Positions 16,387 through 26,974 of a stretch of 44,257 nt of DNA are shown one piece after another. The stretch lies in NCBI GenBank assembly GCA_019310965.1, contig JAFDDG010000053.1, positions 1-44,257 on the forward strand, in the 5' to 3' direction. The stretch's first letter is position 1. Every line of letters begins with the position of its first letter. The translations under genes and the position numbers were made by a program. The stretch is from Deltaproteobacteria bacterium. Lineage in GTDB: Bacteria > Myxococcota_A > UBA9160 > SMWR01. Under the pieces are notes generated by a model. The model worked only from the letters and a program-made list of their open reading frames with translations. It had not been told where the DNA came from and made no database searches.

Positions 16387-16959
16387 ATGCCGGGGCAGGT
16401 GATCAAGGTCGAGCGCGCCGCGAAGCTGGGCTTTCTCGAACGGCTCTACCTGCCCATGATCGCGAAGGCTCTGTGGGTCACCTCGCGCCACTTCTTCCGC
16501 AACCTGCGCGGCTTCGTGACGGGCCGAAACCGCACGGATTTCGTCGTGCAGTACCCCGAGGAGCGCGTCGACTATCCCGACGCCTTCCGCGGCATACCCG
16601 TACTGGTGCAGCTCGAGGACGGCCAGCCCAAGTGCGTTGCCTGCGGACTGTGCGAGTTCGCCTGCCCCACGAATTGCATTCGCATCGTGTCGGGCGAGCT
16701 CGAGGGCGCGCGCAGCGAGCGAACGCCGCAGGTCTTCGAGCTCGATCTGTCGCGCTGCATGTTCTGCGGGCTGTGCGAAGAGGCCTGTCCGGAGGAAGCC
16801 CTCGTGATGAGCCGTGAGGTGGAGTTCGCCAGCTACGACCGCGAGGGCCTGCGCTTCGAGAAGGAGCAGCTGCTGGTGCCGGAGAAGCTGCTCGAACGGC
16901 GCCTGACCTTCTTGCGCGCGGGGTACGACCGCGAGTGCGAGCCGAAGGGCGGCGCGTGA
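16387..16959 (+). CDS. nuoI: NADH-quinone oxidoreductase subunit I
   Basis: The 190-residue ferredoxin-like subunit of complex I binds clusters N6a and N6b. The two motifs are CVACGLCEFACP (Cys83, 86, 89, 93) and CMFCGLCEEACP (Cys124, 127, 130, 134). The N-terminal part has the amphipathic YLPMIAKALWVTSRHFFRNL segment that lies along the membrane, and the tail keeps YDREGLRFEKEQLL. The ATG at 16387 gives the expected N-terminus. Its stop overlaps the nuoC GTG start (GTGA), coupling I with C, an order unlike the usual nuoA-N series. Confidence 0.95.
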   Translation: MPGQVIKVERAAKLGFLERLYLPMIAKALWVTSRHFFRNLRGFVTGRNRTDFVVQYPEERVDYPDAFRGIPVLVQLEDGQPKCVACGLCEFACPTNCIRIVSGELEGARSERTPQVFELDLSRCMFCGLCEEACPEEALVMSREVEFASYDREGLRFEKEQLLVPEKLLERRLTFLRAGYDRECEPKGGA

Positions 16960-17453
16960 CGACCCGGGACGACCACGGCTCGCCGGTGCTGAGCCGCCTC
17001 CTCGAGGCGCTCCCGGCGGCGGTTTTGGCAACCCACGCGCGGCTCGGCGACGCCACTGCCCGGGTCGACCCGGCGTGCATCGTCGAGGTGGCGAAGCTGC
17101 TGCGCGATGCCTCCGGCCTCGAGTTCGAGATGCTGACGGACCTGACGGCGGTCGACTACCTGGGCGAGGAGCCGCGCTTCGAGGTCGTCTACCACTTCTA
17201 CTCCGTGGCGCGAAACCAGCGCGTGCGCATCAAGGCGCGCGTGTCGGAGGCGGAGCCAAGGCTCCCGAGCCTGGTGCCGCTCTACGCCTCGGCGGACTGG
17301 ATGGAGCGCGAAGTGTTCGACCTCTACGGCGTGCGCTTCGTCGGGCATCCGAATCTGAAGCGCATCCTGCTCTACGACGAGTTCGAGGGGCACCCGCTGC
17401 GCAAGGACTACGCGAAGGCCGCGCGCCAGCCGCTCATCGGGCCGAGGAATTGA
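16956..17453 (+). CDS. nuoC: NADH-quinone oxidoreductase subunit C
   Basis: The 165-residue product matches the 30-kDa subunit: EMLTDLTAVDYLG, FEVVYHFYSVARNQRVRIK and the signature ADWMEREVFDLYGVRFVGHP leading to EGHPLRKDY. It belongs to the peripheral arm next to NuoD and has no cofactor. The GTG start overlaps the nuoI stop by 4 nt. The stop TGA abuts the nuoD start, so translation of I, C and D is probably coupled. Confidence 0.95.
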   Translation: MTTRDDHGSPVLSRLLEALPAAVLATHARLGDATARVDPACIVEVAKLLRDASGLEFEMLTDLTAVDYLGEEPRFEVVYHFYSVARNQRVRIKARVSEAEPRLPSLVPLYASADWMEREVFDLYGVRFVGHPNLKRILLYDEFEGHPLRKDYAKAARQPLIGPRN

Positions 17454-17455
17454 GC

Positions 17456-18691
17456 GTGGCCGGGGCGACGCAGGGCCGGGGCGGCGGGCTCGCAGAAGAT
17501 TTCGAGCGCGACCTGCACATCGAGCGCCAGACCCTCAACATGGGGCCCTCGCACCCGGCGACCCACGGCACGGTCAAGTTTCTGGTGGAGCTCGACGGCG
17601 AGAACATCGCCGACATCGACGTGCAGGTGGGTTACCTGCACCGCGGCTTCGAGAAGGAGTGCGAATCGGGCAGCTGGTACCAGGCGATTCCCTACACGGA
17701 TCGCCTCAACTACAACTCGGCGGTGCTGGCAAACGTGGGCTTCTGCCTGGCGGTGGAGAAGCTGTTGGGGCTCGAGACACCGATCCGCTGTCAGTGGCAG
17801 CGCGTGCTGGCCAGCGAGCTCTCCCGCGTCGGCGATCACCTGACCCGCTGCGGCGCCGCCTGCCTCGAGCTGCAGGCGATGACGCCCTTTCTCTACGGCA
17901 TCGAGGCGCGGGAGCTCATCTGGGACCTGCTGGAGAGCTTGTGCGGTGCGCGGGTGACCTCGAACTACGTGCGCATCGGCGGGGTGAAGCACGCCATGCC
18001 GGAGAGCTTCCCGGCGCAGTGCCGCGAATTGCTCTCGAAGATCCGTGCGTTGCTCGCGGACTTCGATGCGGTGGTGACCAGCAACCGCATCTTCGTCGAT
18101 CGCCTGAAGGATACCGGCGTGATCTCGCAGCAGGACTGCCTGCGTTATGCCGTCACCGGGCCGATCCTGCGTTCGACCGGCGTGCCCCTCGACCTGCGCA
18201 AGGCGGAGCCGTACCTGACCTACGCCGAGATCGACTTCGACGTTCCGATCGGCGAGGTGGGCGACAACTACGACCGCTATCTGGTCTGCGTCGAGGAGAT
18301 GCAGCAGAGCCTGCGCATCGTCGAACAGTGCCTGGCGAAGCTCGAGGAGCTCGGCCCCGGCCCCGTCGATACGCTGGATCTGCGCGTGCGCTGGCCGGCC
18401 AAGGCACGCGTCTTCGACCAGATGGAAGGGCTGATCCAGCAGTTCAAGTCGGTGACGGAGGGGCCGCGGGTGCCGGCGGGGGAGGGCTACCTGGCGATCG
18501 AGTCGGCCAACGGCGAGCTCGGCTTCTATCTCGTGTCCGACGGCAGCGAGGTGCCCACCAAAGTGCGTTGCCGCCCCCCGAGCTTCATCAATCTGGCGCC
18601 CATGCCCCTCATGCTGCGCGGTGCGCTGCTGGCCGATCTGATCCCGACTTTTGATTTCATCAACATGATCGGCGGCGAGTGCGACCGCTGA
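17456..18691 (+). CDS. nuoD: NADH-quinone oxidoreductase subunit D
   Basis: The 49-kDa subunit of complex I, about 411 residues, which with NuoB forms the quinone site. It shows LNMGPSHPATHGTVKF with the conserved quinone-site His, SWYQAIPYTDRLNY with the quinone-contact Tyr, SRVGDHLTRCG, and a C-terminal IPTFDFINMIGGECDR as in canonical NuoD. The GTG at 17456 is taken as start; an in-frame TTG at 17450 overlapping the nuoC stop is the alternative. It is the last nuo gene here: A, E-H and J-N are absent from the window. Confidence 0.94.
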   Translation: MAGATQGRGGGLAEDFERDLHIERQTLNMGPSHPATHGTVKFLVELDGENIADIDVQVGYLHRGFEKECESGSWYQAIPYTDRLNYNSAVLANVGFCLAVEKLLGLETPIRCQWQRVLASELSRVGDHLTRCGAACLELQAMTPFLYGIEARELIWDLLESLCGARVTSNYVRIGGVKHAMPESFPAQCRELLSKIRALLADFDAVVTSNRIFVDRLKDTGVISQQDCLRYAVTGPILRSTGVPLDLRKAEPYLTYAEIDFDVPIGEVGDNYDRYLVCVEEMQQSLRIVEQCLAKLEELGPGPVDTLDLRVRWPAKARVFDQMEGLIQQFKSVTEGPRVPAGEGYLAIESANGELGFYLVSDGSEVPTKVRCRPPSFINLAPMPLMLRGALLADLIPTFDFINMIGGECDR

Positions 18692-18745
18692 GCCCCGGGC
18701 TCGGGCTGCCTTGCGGCGGCGCGCTGCAGCAGCTGCCGATGGCGT

Positions 18746-18774
18746 TTGACCCACCACGGAGCGCGCGGTATCCA
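18746..18774 (+). promoter_or_regulatory. candidate promoter upstream of tRNA-Cys
   Basis: TTGACC (18746-18751) is separated by 17 bp from TATCCA (18769-18774), 33 bp upstream of the tRNA gene. The -35 box matches the consensus well; the -10 is weak (3 of 6). No other candidate stands out in the 115-bp gap. Confidence 0.35.
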
Positions 18775-18806
18775 GTCCCCTCCCTCGGGCACGCCTCGGG
18801 GACCGA

Positions 18807-18880
18807 GGCGGCGTAGCCAAGTGGTAAGGCACGGGCCTGCAAAGCCCTGATCCCCGGTTCGAATCCGGGCGCCGCCTCCA
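18807..18880 (+). tRNA. tRNA-Cys (anticodon GCA)
   Basis: A complete cloverleaf can be drawn. Acceptor stem GGCGGCG pairs with CGCCGCC, the D stem is GCC/GGC, and the anticodon stem CGGGC/GCCCT (one C-T mismatch at its base) holds the loop CTGCAAA with anticodon GCA. A 4-nt variable region is followed by the T stem CCCGG/CCGGG with loop TTCGAAT. The discriminator is T, and CCA is encoded (18878-18880). Confidence 0.96.
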
Positions 18881-18961
18881 GCTTTCTGGCCTGCACCGGG
18901 TGCGACCCTCCCCGAGGTCTGTGCCCCGCGGGGGCGCCTTGCCTCGATTCGAGAGGGGAGG

Positions 18962-18981
18962 CGGCGGGCTGCAGCCCGCCG
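18962..18981. terminator. perfect 20-bp palindrome after tRNA-Cys
   Basis: CGGCGGGCTGCAGCCCGCCG is a perfect palindrome 81 nt after the tRNA. It could form a strong hairpin ending the tRNA transcript, or be a DNA site. No T-run follows. The remainder of 18881-19099 shows no gene or clear promoter. Confidence 0.35.
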
Positions 18982-19099
18982 GGCCGAGAGAACCGGACGC
19001 AGGGCCGGAAACTGCCCAGAAAGTGGGGTGAATTGCTTTCCCTGGGGCCGCCGACCCGCTAATCACGTGCGCGAGCAAGCAAGAAGGATGGAATCGAAG

Positions 19100-21196
<2,097 letters not shown>

Positions 21197-21223
21197 GCTC
21201 GCGCCCGCCGCGGGCCTGGCCGG

Positions 21224-21240
21224 GCGGGGTGAAGCCCCGC
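21224..21240. terminator. candidate terminator hairpin after the pyrophosphatase gene
   Basis: GCGGGG (21224-21229) pairs with CCCCGC (21235-21240) around a 5-nt loop, 27 nt after the stop. A smaller hairpin, GCCCG/CGGGC, precedes it. There is no T-run, so termination is possible but unproven. Confidence 0.35.
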
Positions 21241-21332
21241 AGGGCACGGCGGAAGCTCGGCAGCAGGCTGGTGCTGCCGGCCGGGTCGAGCGCGTGGTCG
21301 CTCGAGCAGACAGCGAGAGATCGCAGGCCGAT

Positions 21333-21352
21333 GGCCTGACGCGCCGCAGGCC
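21333..21352. promoter_or_regulatory. inverted repeat upstream of lutA
   Basis: GGCCTG (21333-21338) and CAGGCC (21347-21352) form a perfect 6-bp inverted repeat with 8-bp spacing, 24 bp before the lutA start. It could be an operator, but such GC-rich dyads also arise by chance. Confidence 0.25.
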
Positions 21353-21376
21353 GCTCGCTGATATGCTCGGCAGCGC

Positions 21377-22129
21377 ATGCGCATCGCACTCTTCGTTCCC
21401 TGCTATGTCGATCAGCTGCGACCTCGGGTGGGGATGGCGGCGCTGCGCCTGCTGGAAGGCCTGGGCCTCGAGGTCGAGTTTCCCGAGGCTCAGACCTGCT
21501 GCGGCCAGCCGCTGCTCAATTCCGGTGGGCGCCGCGAGGCCTGCAGACTGGCGCACCGCTTCCTCGATGTCTTTGCCAACTACGATCGCATCGTATGCCC
21601 GTCGGCCAGCTGCGTGGCGACGGTGACGCGTCGCTACCGCGAGCTGGTGGGCGAGTCGCCGCGGCTCGCGGCGATCGAGGAGCGAACCCGCGAGCTGTGC
21701 GCCTTTCTCGTCGAGCAGCAGGGCGGGCAGCCGCTGGCCGGTCGCTTTCCGCATCGCGTCGGTCTGCACGCCAGCTGTCATGCACTGCGCGAGCTGCGCC
21801 AGGGCGCGGCCAGCGAGCTCGTGCAGCCGCCGCCCGCCGATCCGGCGCGGCAGCTGCTGGCCTCGCTCGAAGGCATCTCGTTCGCCGAACTGCGGCGTGG
21901 CGACGAGTGTTGCGGCTTTGGCGGCGCGTTTGCGCTGGAAGAAGAGGCTGTCTCCCGGCGCATGGGTCTCGATCGCCTGGCAGACCACCGGGCCGGAGGT
22001 GCCGAGGTGCTGGCGTCCACCGATGTCTCCTGTCTGCTGCATCTCGAGGGGCTCGCGCGTCGCCGGAGTCTGCCACTGCGCGCGATGCACGTGGCCGAGA
22101 TCCTGGTCGAGGCGCTGGACTCCGCATGA
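21377..22129 (+). CDS. lutA: LutA/YkgE-type iron-sulfur subunit of lactate oxidation
   Basis: The 250-residue protein has the two-repeat CCG (DUF224) layout of LutA. The first repeat shows VPCYVDQLRP and TCCGQPLLNSG; the second shows HASCHALRELRQG and ECCGFGGAFALE. With LutB and LutC it forms the non-flavin L-lactate dehydrogenase that yields pyruvate and feeds electrons to the respiratory chain. Its stop overlaps the lutB ATG (ATGA). The following lutB and lutC make the identification firm. Confidence 0.92.
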   Translation: MRIALFVPCYVDQLRPRVGMAALRLLEGLGLEVEFPEAQTCCGQPLLNSGGRREACRLAHRFLDVFANYDRIVCPSASCVATVTRRYRELVGESPRLAAIEERTRELCAFLVEQQGGQPLAGRFPHRVGLHASCHALRELRQGAASELVQPPPADPARQLLASLEGISFAELRRGDECCGFGGAFALEEEAVSRRMGLDRLADHRAGGAEVLASTDVSCLLHLEGLARRRSLPLRAMHVAEILVEALDSA

Positions 22130-23490
22130 ACGACCATGCGTCCCGCGCCGCCGCATTCAACGCCGATGCTGAGCGCACCGGCTGGCACGATCGGGCACTC
22201 TGGCACGTGCGCGAACGGCGCGACCGGGCGGCCGCGCAGCTGCCCGAATGGGAGGCCCTGCGCGACGCCGCCGGAGAGATCAAGGCCCACACGCTGTCGC
22301 AGCTGGACCTCTACCTCGAGCGCTTCGAGCAGAACGCGCTCCAGGCCGGTGCGTCGGTCCACTGGGCGCGGGATGCCGACGAGCTGTGCAGCCTGGTCCA
22401 CGCTCTGCTCGAGAGCCGCGGCGTGAGCAAGGTCGTGAAGAGCAAGTCGATGCTCACCGAGGAGTGCGGCTTGAACCCGCACCTGGAGGCGCGCGGCATC
22501 GAAGTCGTCGACACGGATCTCGGCGAGCGCATCGTTCAGCTGCGCGGCGAGCCCCCGAGTCACATCGTGTTGCCGGCGATCCACATCAAGAAGGAAGAGG
22601 TGGGGGAGCTCTTCCATCGCGAGATGGGAAGTCCCGAGGGCCTCGACGATCCCACTCGGCTCACCGAGGTCGCTCGTGGCGATCTCCGCCAGCGCTTTCT
22701 CGCCGCCGAGGCCGGCATCACCGGAGTGAACTTCGGCGTGGCGGAAACCGGCGGCATCGTGGTGTGCAGCAACGAGGGCAACGTCGATCTCGGCACCGCG
22801 TTGCCGCCGCTGCACATCGCGTGCATGGGGATCGAGAAGCTCGTGCCGCGGGAGCGCGATCTGCCGGTCTTTCTGAGGCTGCTGGCGCGTTCTGCGACGG
22901 GGCAGGCGATAACCTCCTACACCTCGCACTTCCACGGACCGCGGCCCGGTGGGGAGCTGCACATCGTGCTGGTGGACAACGGTCGCAGCCAGCTGCTGTC
23001 GAGCGAGGCGTTCGAGAGCGCGCTGCGCTGCATCCGCTGTGGCGCCTGCCTGAACACCTGCCCGGTGTATCGGCGCAGCGGTGGCCACAGCTACGCGTCC
23101 GTCATCCCCGGGCCGATCGGTTCCGTGCTCGAGCCGGCCCGCGATGCCGAGGCCCACGCGAGCCTGCCCTTTGCCTGCACGCTGTGCGGCTCCTGTGGTG
23201 ACGTGTGTCCGGTAAAAATTCCGCTGTCACAGCAGCTGCTCGCGTGGCGCGGGCGGCTCGTGGAACGCGGGCATCTCGGCGCCACCAGGCGTTTCGCGCA
23301 GCGATTTGCCGCGGCCGTGTTGGCACGGCCCCGACTGTATGCGGCCTTGGGGGCACTCGGCCGCGCGTTGGGGAGGCGCACTCCTGCTTTCCTGTTGCGG
23401 GCGAACGCCTGGGGACGCAGCCGCGAGTTGCCGGAGCTGCCGCACCGCAGCTTTCGCGCCGAGTGGGCGAGGCGCCGCGATGGCTCGTAG
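22126..23490 (+). CDS. lutB: LutB/YkgF-type iron-sulfur subunit of lactate oxidation
   Basis: A 454-residue protein with an N-terminal LUD domain (KSKSMLTEECGLNPHLE, GVNFGVAETGGIVVCSNEGN) and a C-terminal ferredoxin-like part with two [4Fe-4S] motifs, CIRCGACLNTCPVYR and CTLCGSCGDVCPVKIP. This order and length match LutB. The ATG overlaps the lutA stop, and the 3' end overlaps lutC by 11 nt, so the three genes form one tight operon. The last 80 or so residues, rich in Arg and Ala, are less conserved. Confidence 0.93.
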   Translation: MNDHASRAAAFNADAERTGWHDRALWHVRERRDRAAAQLPEWEALRDAAGEIKAHTLSQLDLYLERFEQNALQAGASVHWARDADELCSLVHALLESRGVSKVVKSKSMLTEECGLNPHLEARGIEVVDTDLGERIVQLRGEPPSHIVLPAIHIKKEEVGELFHREMGSPEGLDDPTRLTEVARGDLRQRFLAAEAGITGVNFGVAETGGIVVCSNEGNVDLGTALPPLHIACMGIEKLVPRERDLPVFLRLLARSATGQAITSYTSHFHGPRPGGELHIVLVDNGRSQLLSSEAFESALRCIRCGACLNTCPVYRRSGGHSYASVIPGPIGSVLEPARDAEAHASLPFACTLCGSCGDVCPVKIPLSQQLLAWRGRLVERGHLGATRRFAQRFAAAVLARPRLYAALGALGRALGRRTPAFLLRANAWGRSRELPELPHRSFRAEWARRRDGS

Positions 23491-24079
23491 CCGCGAAAGC
23501 GTCCTGGCCGCGGTGCGTCGCAGCGGCGCGGTGGAGCGGCCGCTGCCGGAGATCCGTTTCGCGCCGCCGCTCTTGGCGGATCCCGTCGGGCGCTTCGGCG
23601 AGACGCTGTCGGAAGCGGGCGGGGAGCTGCGGCAGGTGGCCAGCGCCGAGGGCGTGGGTGGCGCGCTGGCCGGGTTGCCCGCGCTGGCGGAAGCGCGTCG
23701 CGTCGTGTCCGGCGTCGCGGCGTTTGCGTCCCGGCACCCCGACGGCGCGCCGGTCGTGCCCCACGATCTGCTGAATCTCGACACGGCCGTCGCGGCGGGT
23801 GCGCCGGCGGTGGCGGAGAATGGCGCCGTCTGGGTGGTGCCCGGCGACATCCTCGGCCGAGCGGCACTCTTTCTGGCCGAGCACCTGGTGCTCGTCGTTC
23901 CGCGCACGTCTCTCGTCTCGACGCTGCACGAGGCCTACGCTGTCATCTCCGCGCACAAGGCGCGTTTCGGCTGCTTCATCGCCGGCCCGTCGAAGACGGC
24001 GGACATCGAGCAGGCCCTGGTGATCGGTGCCCACGGGCCGCGCACGTTGACGGTGCTGCTGTACGGCGAGGAGCCGTGA
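23480..24079 (+). CDS. lutC: LutC/YkgG-type LUD-domain subunit of lactate oxidation
   Basis: The 199-residue LUD-domain protein has the typical AVAENGAVWVVPGDI core, LVPRTS-type strand (here LVVPRTSLVSTLHEAY) and FIAGPSKTADIEQALVIGAHGPRTLTVLLY, the C-terminal signature of the LutC family. The ATG at 23480 lies inside the end of lutB (11-nt overlap). It completes the lutABC operon. No lactate permease or regulator gene adjoins it. Confidence 0.93.
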   Translation: MARSRESVLAAVRRSGAVERPLPEIRFAPPLLADPVGRFGETLSEAGGELRQVASAEGVGGALAGLPALAEARRVVSGVAAFASRHPDGAPVVPHDLLNLDTAVAAGAPAVAENGAVWVVPGDILGRAALFLAEHLVLVVPRTSLVSTLHEAYAVISAHKARFGCFIAGPSKTADIEQALVIGAHGPRTLTVLLYGEEP

Positions 24080-24124
24080 GCGGTTCGGCGGCATCGCGCA
24101 CAGCGCGGCGGTGATCTCGGGCGT

Positions 24125-24153
24125 TTGACCCCCGCTGGCGTCTGGATGATTCT
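24125..24153 (+). promoter_or_regulatory. candidate promoter before the acyl-CoA dehydrogenase gene
   Basis: TTGACC (24125-24130), a 17-bp spacer and GATTCT (24148-24153) lie 24 bp before the ATG, which itself follows AAAAGGAGA. The -10 matches only 3 of 6 consensus bases. Confidence 0.3.
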
Positions 24154-24177
24154 AGCGGGCCGGAAAAGGAGAACAGC

Positions 24178-25482
24178 ATGGCCTGGGATTTCAGCACCGA
24201 GCCCGAGTTCGAGGAGAAGCTCGATTGGATCGGCGCGTTCGTGCGCGACGAAGCCGAGCCGCTCGATCTGGCGTTTGCCGATGGGGGCATCATCTACGAC
24301 AAGAGCCACCCCGTGCACGACGAGGTGGTGCGCCCGCTCCAGCAGAAGGTGAAGGCCCAGGGCCTGTGGGCGTGTCATCTGGGCCCGGAGCTCGGTGGCA
24401 AGGGTTACGGACAGGTGAAGCTCGCCCTGATGGCCGAGATCCTGGGGCGCTCCGCCTGGGCGCCGAGCCTTTTTGGCTGCCAGGCGCCGGACTCGGGCAA
24501 CGCCGAAATCCTTGCCCACTTCGGTAGCGACGCGCAGAAGGAGCGCTATCTCGAGCCGCTTCTCGAGCAGCGCAGCGTCTCTTGCTATTCGATGACCGAG
24601 CCCCATGCCGGCGCCGACCCGCGGCTGTTCAACTGTCGTGCAGAGCGCGACGGCAACGACTGGGTGATCAACGGCGAGAAGTTCTTCTCGTCGAATATGC
24701 GCTATGCGGACTTCGCGATCGTCATGGCGATCACCAACCCCGACGTGCCGGTCTATCAAGGCGCTTCGATGTTCCTGGTGCCGACGGATACGCCGGGGCT
24801 CGACATCCTGCGGCACACGGGAGTCGGGGATGAGCCCGAGGGCACGGGAAACCACCCGCACGTGCGCTACGAGAACGTGCGTGTGCCGGGCGACGCGCTG
24901 CTCGGCGGCGAGGGGCAGGCCTTCCGCATCGCGCAGACGCGCCTCGGCGGTGGGCGGCTGCACCACGCCATGCGCACTGTGGGCGCGGCGCAGAGGTGCT
25001 TCGACATGATGCTCGAGCGCGCCGTGTCACGGCACACCATCGGCGGGCCGCTCTCGAAGAAGCAGATGGTGCAGGAGGCCATCGCGGACAGCTGGGTGCA
25101 GCTGCTGCAGTTCCGGCTCCAGGTGCTGCACGCGGCCTGGACCTGCGATCAGGTGGGCGGCTCCGCCGCCCGCGCGGAAATCGCGGGGGTGAAGGTGGCC
25201 ACGCCAAAGGTGTATCACGACGTGGTGGTGCGAGCGATACAGCTGCACGGCGCGCTCGGCGTCTCGAACGAGATGCCGTTCACGAAGCACCTGCTGATGT
25301 CGCTGTCGCTCGGCCTCGCGGACGGGCCCACCGAAGTGCACAAGCTCACGATCGCGAAGGCGGCGCTGAAGGGCGTCGAGCCCGCCGAGGGGCTGTGGCC
25401 GACCGAGCATCTGCCCAAGCGTCGCGCCGAGGCCTGCCAGCGCTTCGCCCACCTGCTCGAGCACGAGGTGGGCAATCGCTAG
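24178..25482 (+). CDS. acyl-CoA dehydrogenase, long FadE-like form
   Basis: A 434-residue acyl-CoA dehydrogenase with an N-terminal helical domain, the flavin/substrate segment YSMTEPHAGADPRLFNC with WVINGEKFFSSN, and a C-terminal domain with AIQLHGALGVSNEMP and ADGPTEVHKLTIAKAAL, in the group resembling ACAD10/11 and bacterial long-chain dehydrogenases. It probably uses FAD and ETF; chain length is unknown. AAGGAGA precedes the ATG at good distance. It lies 98 bp after lutC, perhaps under its own promoter. Palindromic element C starts 34 nt after its stop. Confidence 0.92.
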   Translation: MAWDFSTEPEFEEKLDWIGAFVRDEAEPLDLAFADGGIIYDKSHPVHDEVVRPLQQKVKAQGLWACHLGPELGGKGYGQVKLALMAEILGRSAWAPSLFGCQAPDSGNAEILAHFGSDAQKERYLEPLLEQRSVSCYSMTEPHAGADPRLFNCRAERDGNDWVINGEKFFSSNMRYADFAIVMAITNPDVPVYQGASMFLVPTDTPGLDILRHTGVGDEPEGTGNHPHVRYENVRVPGDALLGGEGQAFRIAQTRLGGGRLHHAMRTVGAAQRCFDMMLERAVSRHTIGGPLSKKQMVQEAIADSWVQLLQFRLQVLHAAWTCDQVGGSAARAEIAGVKVATPKVYHDVVVRAIQLHGALGVSNEMPFTKHLLMSLSLGLADGPTEVHKLTIAKAALKGVEPAEGLWPTEHLPKRRAEACQRFAHLLEHEVGNR

Positions 25483-25516
25483 CAGACTGCAGAAGTAGCT
25501 CTTCGCGCTTCGCCAT

Positions 25517-25639
25517 GGCCGGGGGGCGAAGGCGACGTCGTGCTCATGGGCCGGCGCCCCTCGATCCCGGGCTGGGGATTTGTTGCCCTGGCGCTGGGGG
25601 CGCCTCTGCTTCCGCGCGCCACCGCCTTCGCCCCCGGCC
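25517..25639 (+). repeat. dispersed palindromic element, copy C (3' of acyl-CoA dehydrogenase)
   Basis: Same orientation as copy A. The left arm is GGCCGGGGGGCGAAGGCG then TCGTGCTCATGGGCCGG; the right arm is GCGCCTCTGCTTCCGCGCGC then CGCCTTCGCCCCCGGCC. The arms match A closely while the central 35 or so nt differ. Sequence from the gene's stop (TAG, CAGACTGCAGAA) resembles that after clpA (TAG, CGGGCTGCGGAA), and weak similarity to A continues for about 43 nt past the element. The remaining gap up to 25842 contains no gene I can recognise; the open frame through it is an extension of the next gene. Confidence 0.88.
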
Positions 25640-25842
25640 CAGCATCTCCGAGGCTCTGCTTTGCGGAATCAATGTGTCACCGCGAGGCAGCGCATGCGAA
25701 CCAGATTGATTCCTCCGCGGCGAGCCTGCACCATGGCCGCTCGCTGTCGCGAAGAGGCACACGGATCCATGTCCCCCCAGGCGTTCCCAACGCACTTCAA
25801 GCAGGTCGACGCCTGGAAGCAGCAGGCGTACCGGAGTCGGGC

Positions 25843-26955
25843 ATGGCGAAGCTGAACGTTGCGCTCTTCGGCACGCAGTTCATGGGCCGCGCCCACAGCA
25901 ACGCCTGGCGTCAGGTCGGTCGCTTCTTCGATCTCCCGGTCGAGCCGGTGTTGAAGGTGCTGTGCGGTCGCAATCCCGAATCGACCCGGGCCGCCGCGGC
26001 CAAGCTCGGCTGGGAAGAGGCTTCCACGGAGTGGGAAGCGGTAATCGCCCGCTCGGACATCGACGTGGTCGATATCTGTACGCCCGGCGACAGCCACGAG
26101 CCGATCGCGATCGCCGCCGCCGAGGCGGGCAAGGTGGTCTTCTGCGAGAAGCCGCTGGCCAACACGCTGGCCGAATCCGAGCGCATGCGCGACGCGGTCG
26201 AGAAGGCCGGGGTGCTGCACATGCTGTGTCACAACTACCGGCGCGCTCCGGCGGTGGCGCTCGCGAGGCAGATGATCGAAGCCGGTGAGATCGGCACGAT
26301 CCGTCACTTCCGGGGCACCTATCTCCAGGACTGGATCGTGGATCCTCAGTTTCCGCGGGTGTGGCGGCTCGAGAAGGCCCGAGCAGGCAGCGGCGCGCTC
26401 GGCGACATCGCTTCGCACTCTCTCGATCTTGCTCGCTACCTGGTGGGGGAGCTGACGGAGGTGTCCGGCCTGCTCGAGACCTTCATCGCGGAGCGGCCGC
26501 TGGAGGACGGCAGCGGCAGCGGTGTTGTCGACGTCGACGACGCGGCGCTCGCGCTGGTGCGCTTCGAAAGCGGCGCCATCGGCAGCATCGAAGGTTCGCG
26601 CTTCTGCCCGGGCCGCAAGAACCACAACCGCTTCGAGATCAACGGCAGCCTGGGGAGCCTCGCCTTCGATCTCGAGCGCATGAACGAGCTCGAGGTCTAC
26701 CGCGAGGAGGGGCCCGGCAGCGGCTTCCGCAGCGTGCTGGCCACCGATCCTGCGCATCCCTACGTCGCTGCCTGGTGGCCGCCGGGGCATGTCCTCGGCT
26801 ACGAGCACACCTTCACCCACACCGTGCACGATCTGCTCGAGGCCATCGACCGACAAGAGCTGCCGACGCCGAATTTCGAAGACGGTGTGCGCAATCAGAG
26901 AGTGCTCGAGGCGATCGAGCGTTCGAGCGCATCGCGCAGCTGGGAGAGCGTCTGA
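25843..26955 (+). CDS. Gfo/Idh/MocA family NAD(P)-dependent oxidoreductase
   Basis: The 370-residue protein starts with a Rossmann strand ([19 protein letters not shown]), has the hallmark [11 protein letters not shown] at about residue 100, and the C-terminal half keeps [21 protein letters not shown], where the Asp-x3-His pair lies at the sugar site. Such enzymes oxidise or reduce sugars and inositols with NAD(P). The substrate is unknown. ATG 25843 is chosen because it directly precedes the Rossmann strand; the frame is open further upstream into element C. The ThuA-like gene downstream is a frequent partner of this family in carbohydrate loci. Confidence 0.92.
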   Translation: MAKLNVALFGTQFMGRAHSNAWRQVGRFFDLPVEPVLKVLCGRNPESTRAAAAKLGWEEASTEWEAVIARSDIDVVDICTPGDSHEPIAIAAAEAGKVVFCEKPLANTLAESERMRDAVEKAGVLHMLCHNYRRAPAVALARQMIEAGEIGTIRHFRGTYLQDWIVDPQFPRVWRLEKARAGSGALGDIASHSLDLARYLVGELTEVSGLLETFIAERPLEDGSGSGVVDVDDAALALVRFESGAIGSIEGSRFCPGRKNHNRFEINGSLGSLAFDLERMNELEVYREEGPGSGFRSVLATDPAHPYVAAWWPPGHVLGYEHTFTHTVHDLLEAIDRQELPTPNFEDGVRNQRVLEAIERSSASRSWESV

Positions 26956-26974
26956 GGCGTGCGGGGGAGTGCAC

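Noticed and set aside
14732..18691. nuoB/I/C/D-like genes as part of a membrane-bound hydrogenase
   Set aside because: NuoD lacks the two CxxC nickel motifs of hydrogenases, and NuoC and NuoI match complex I throughout.
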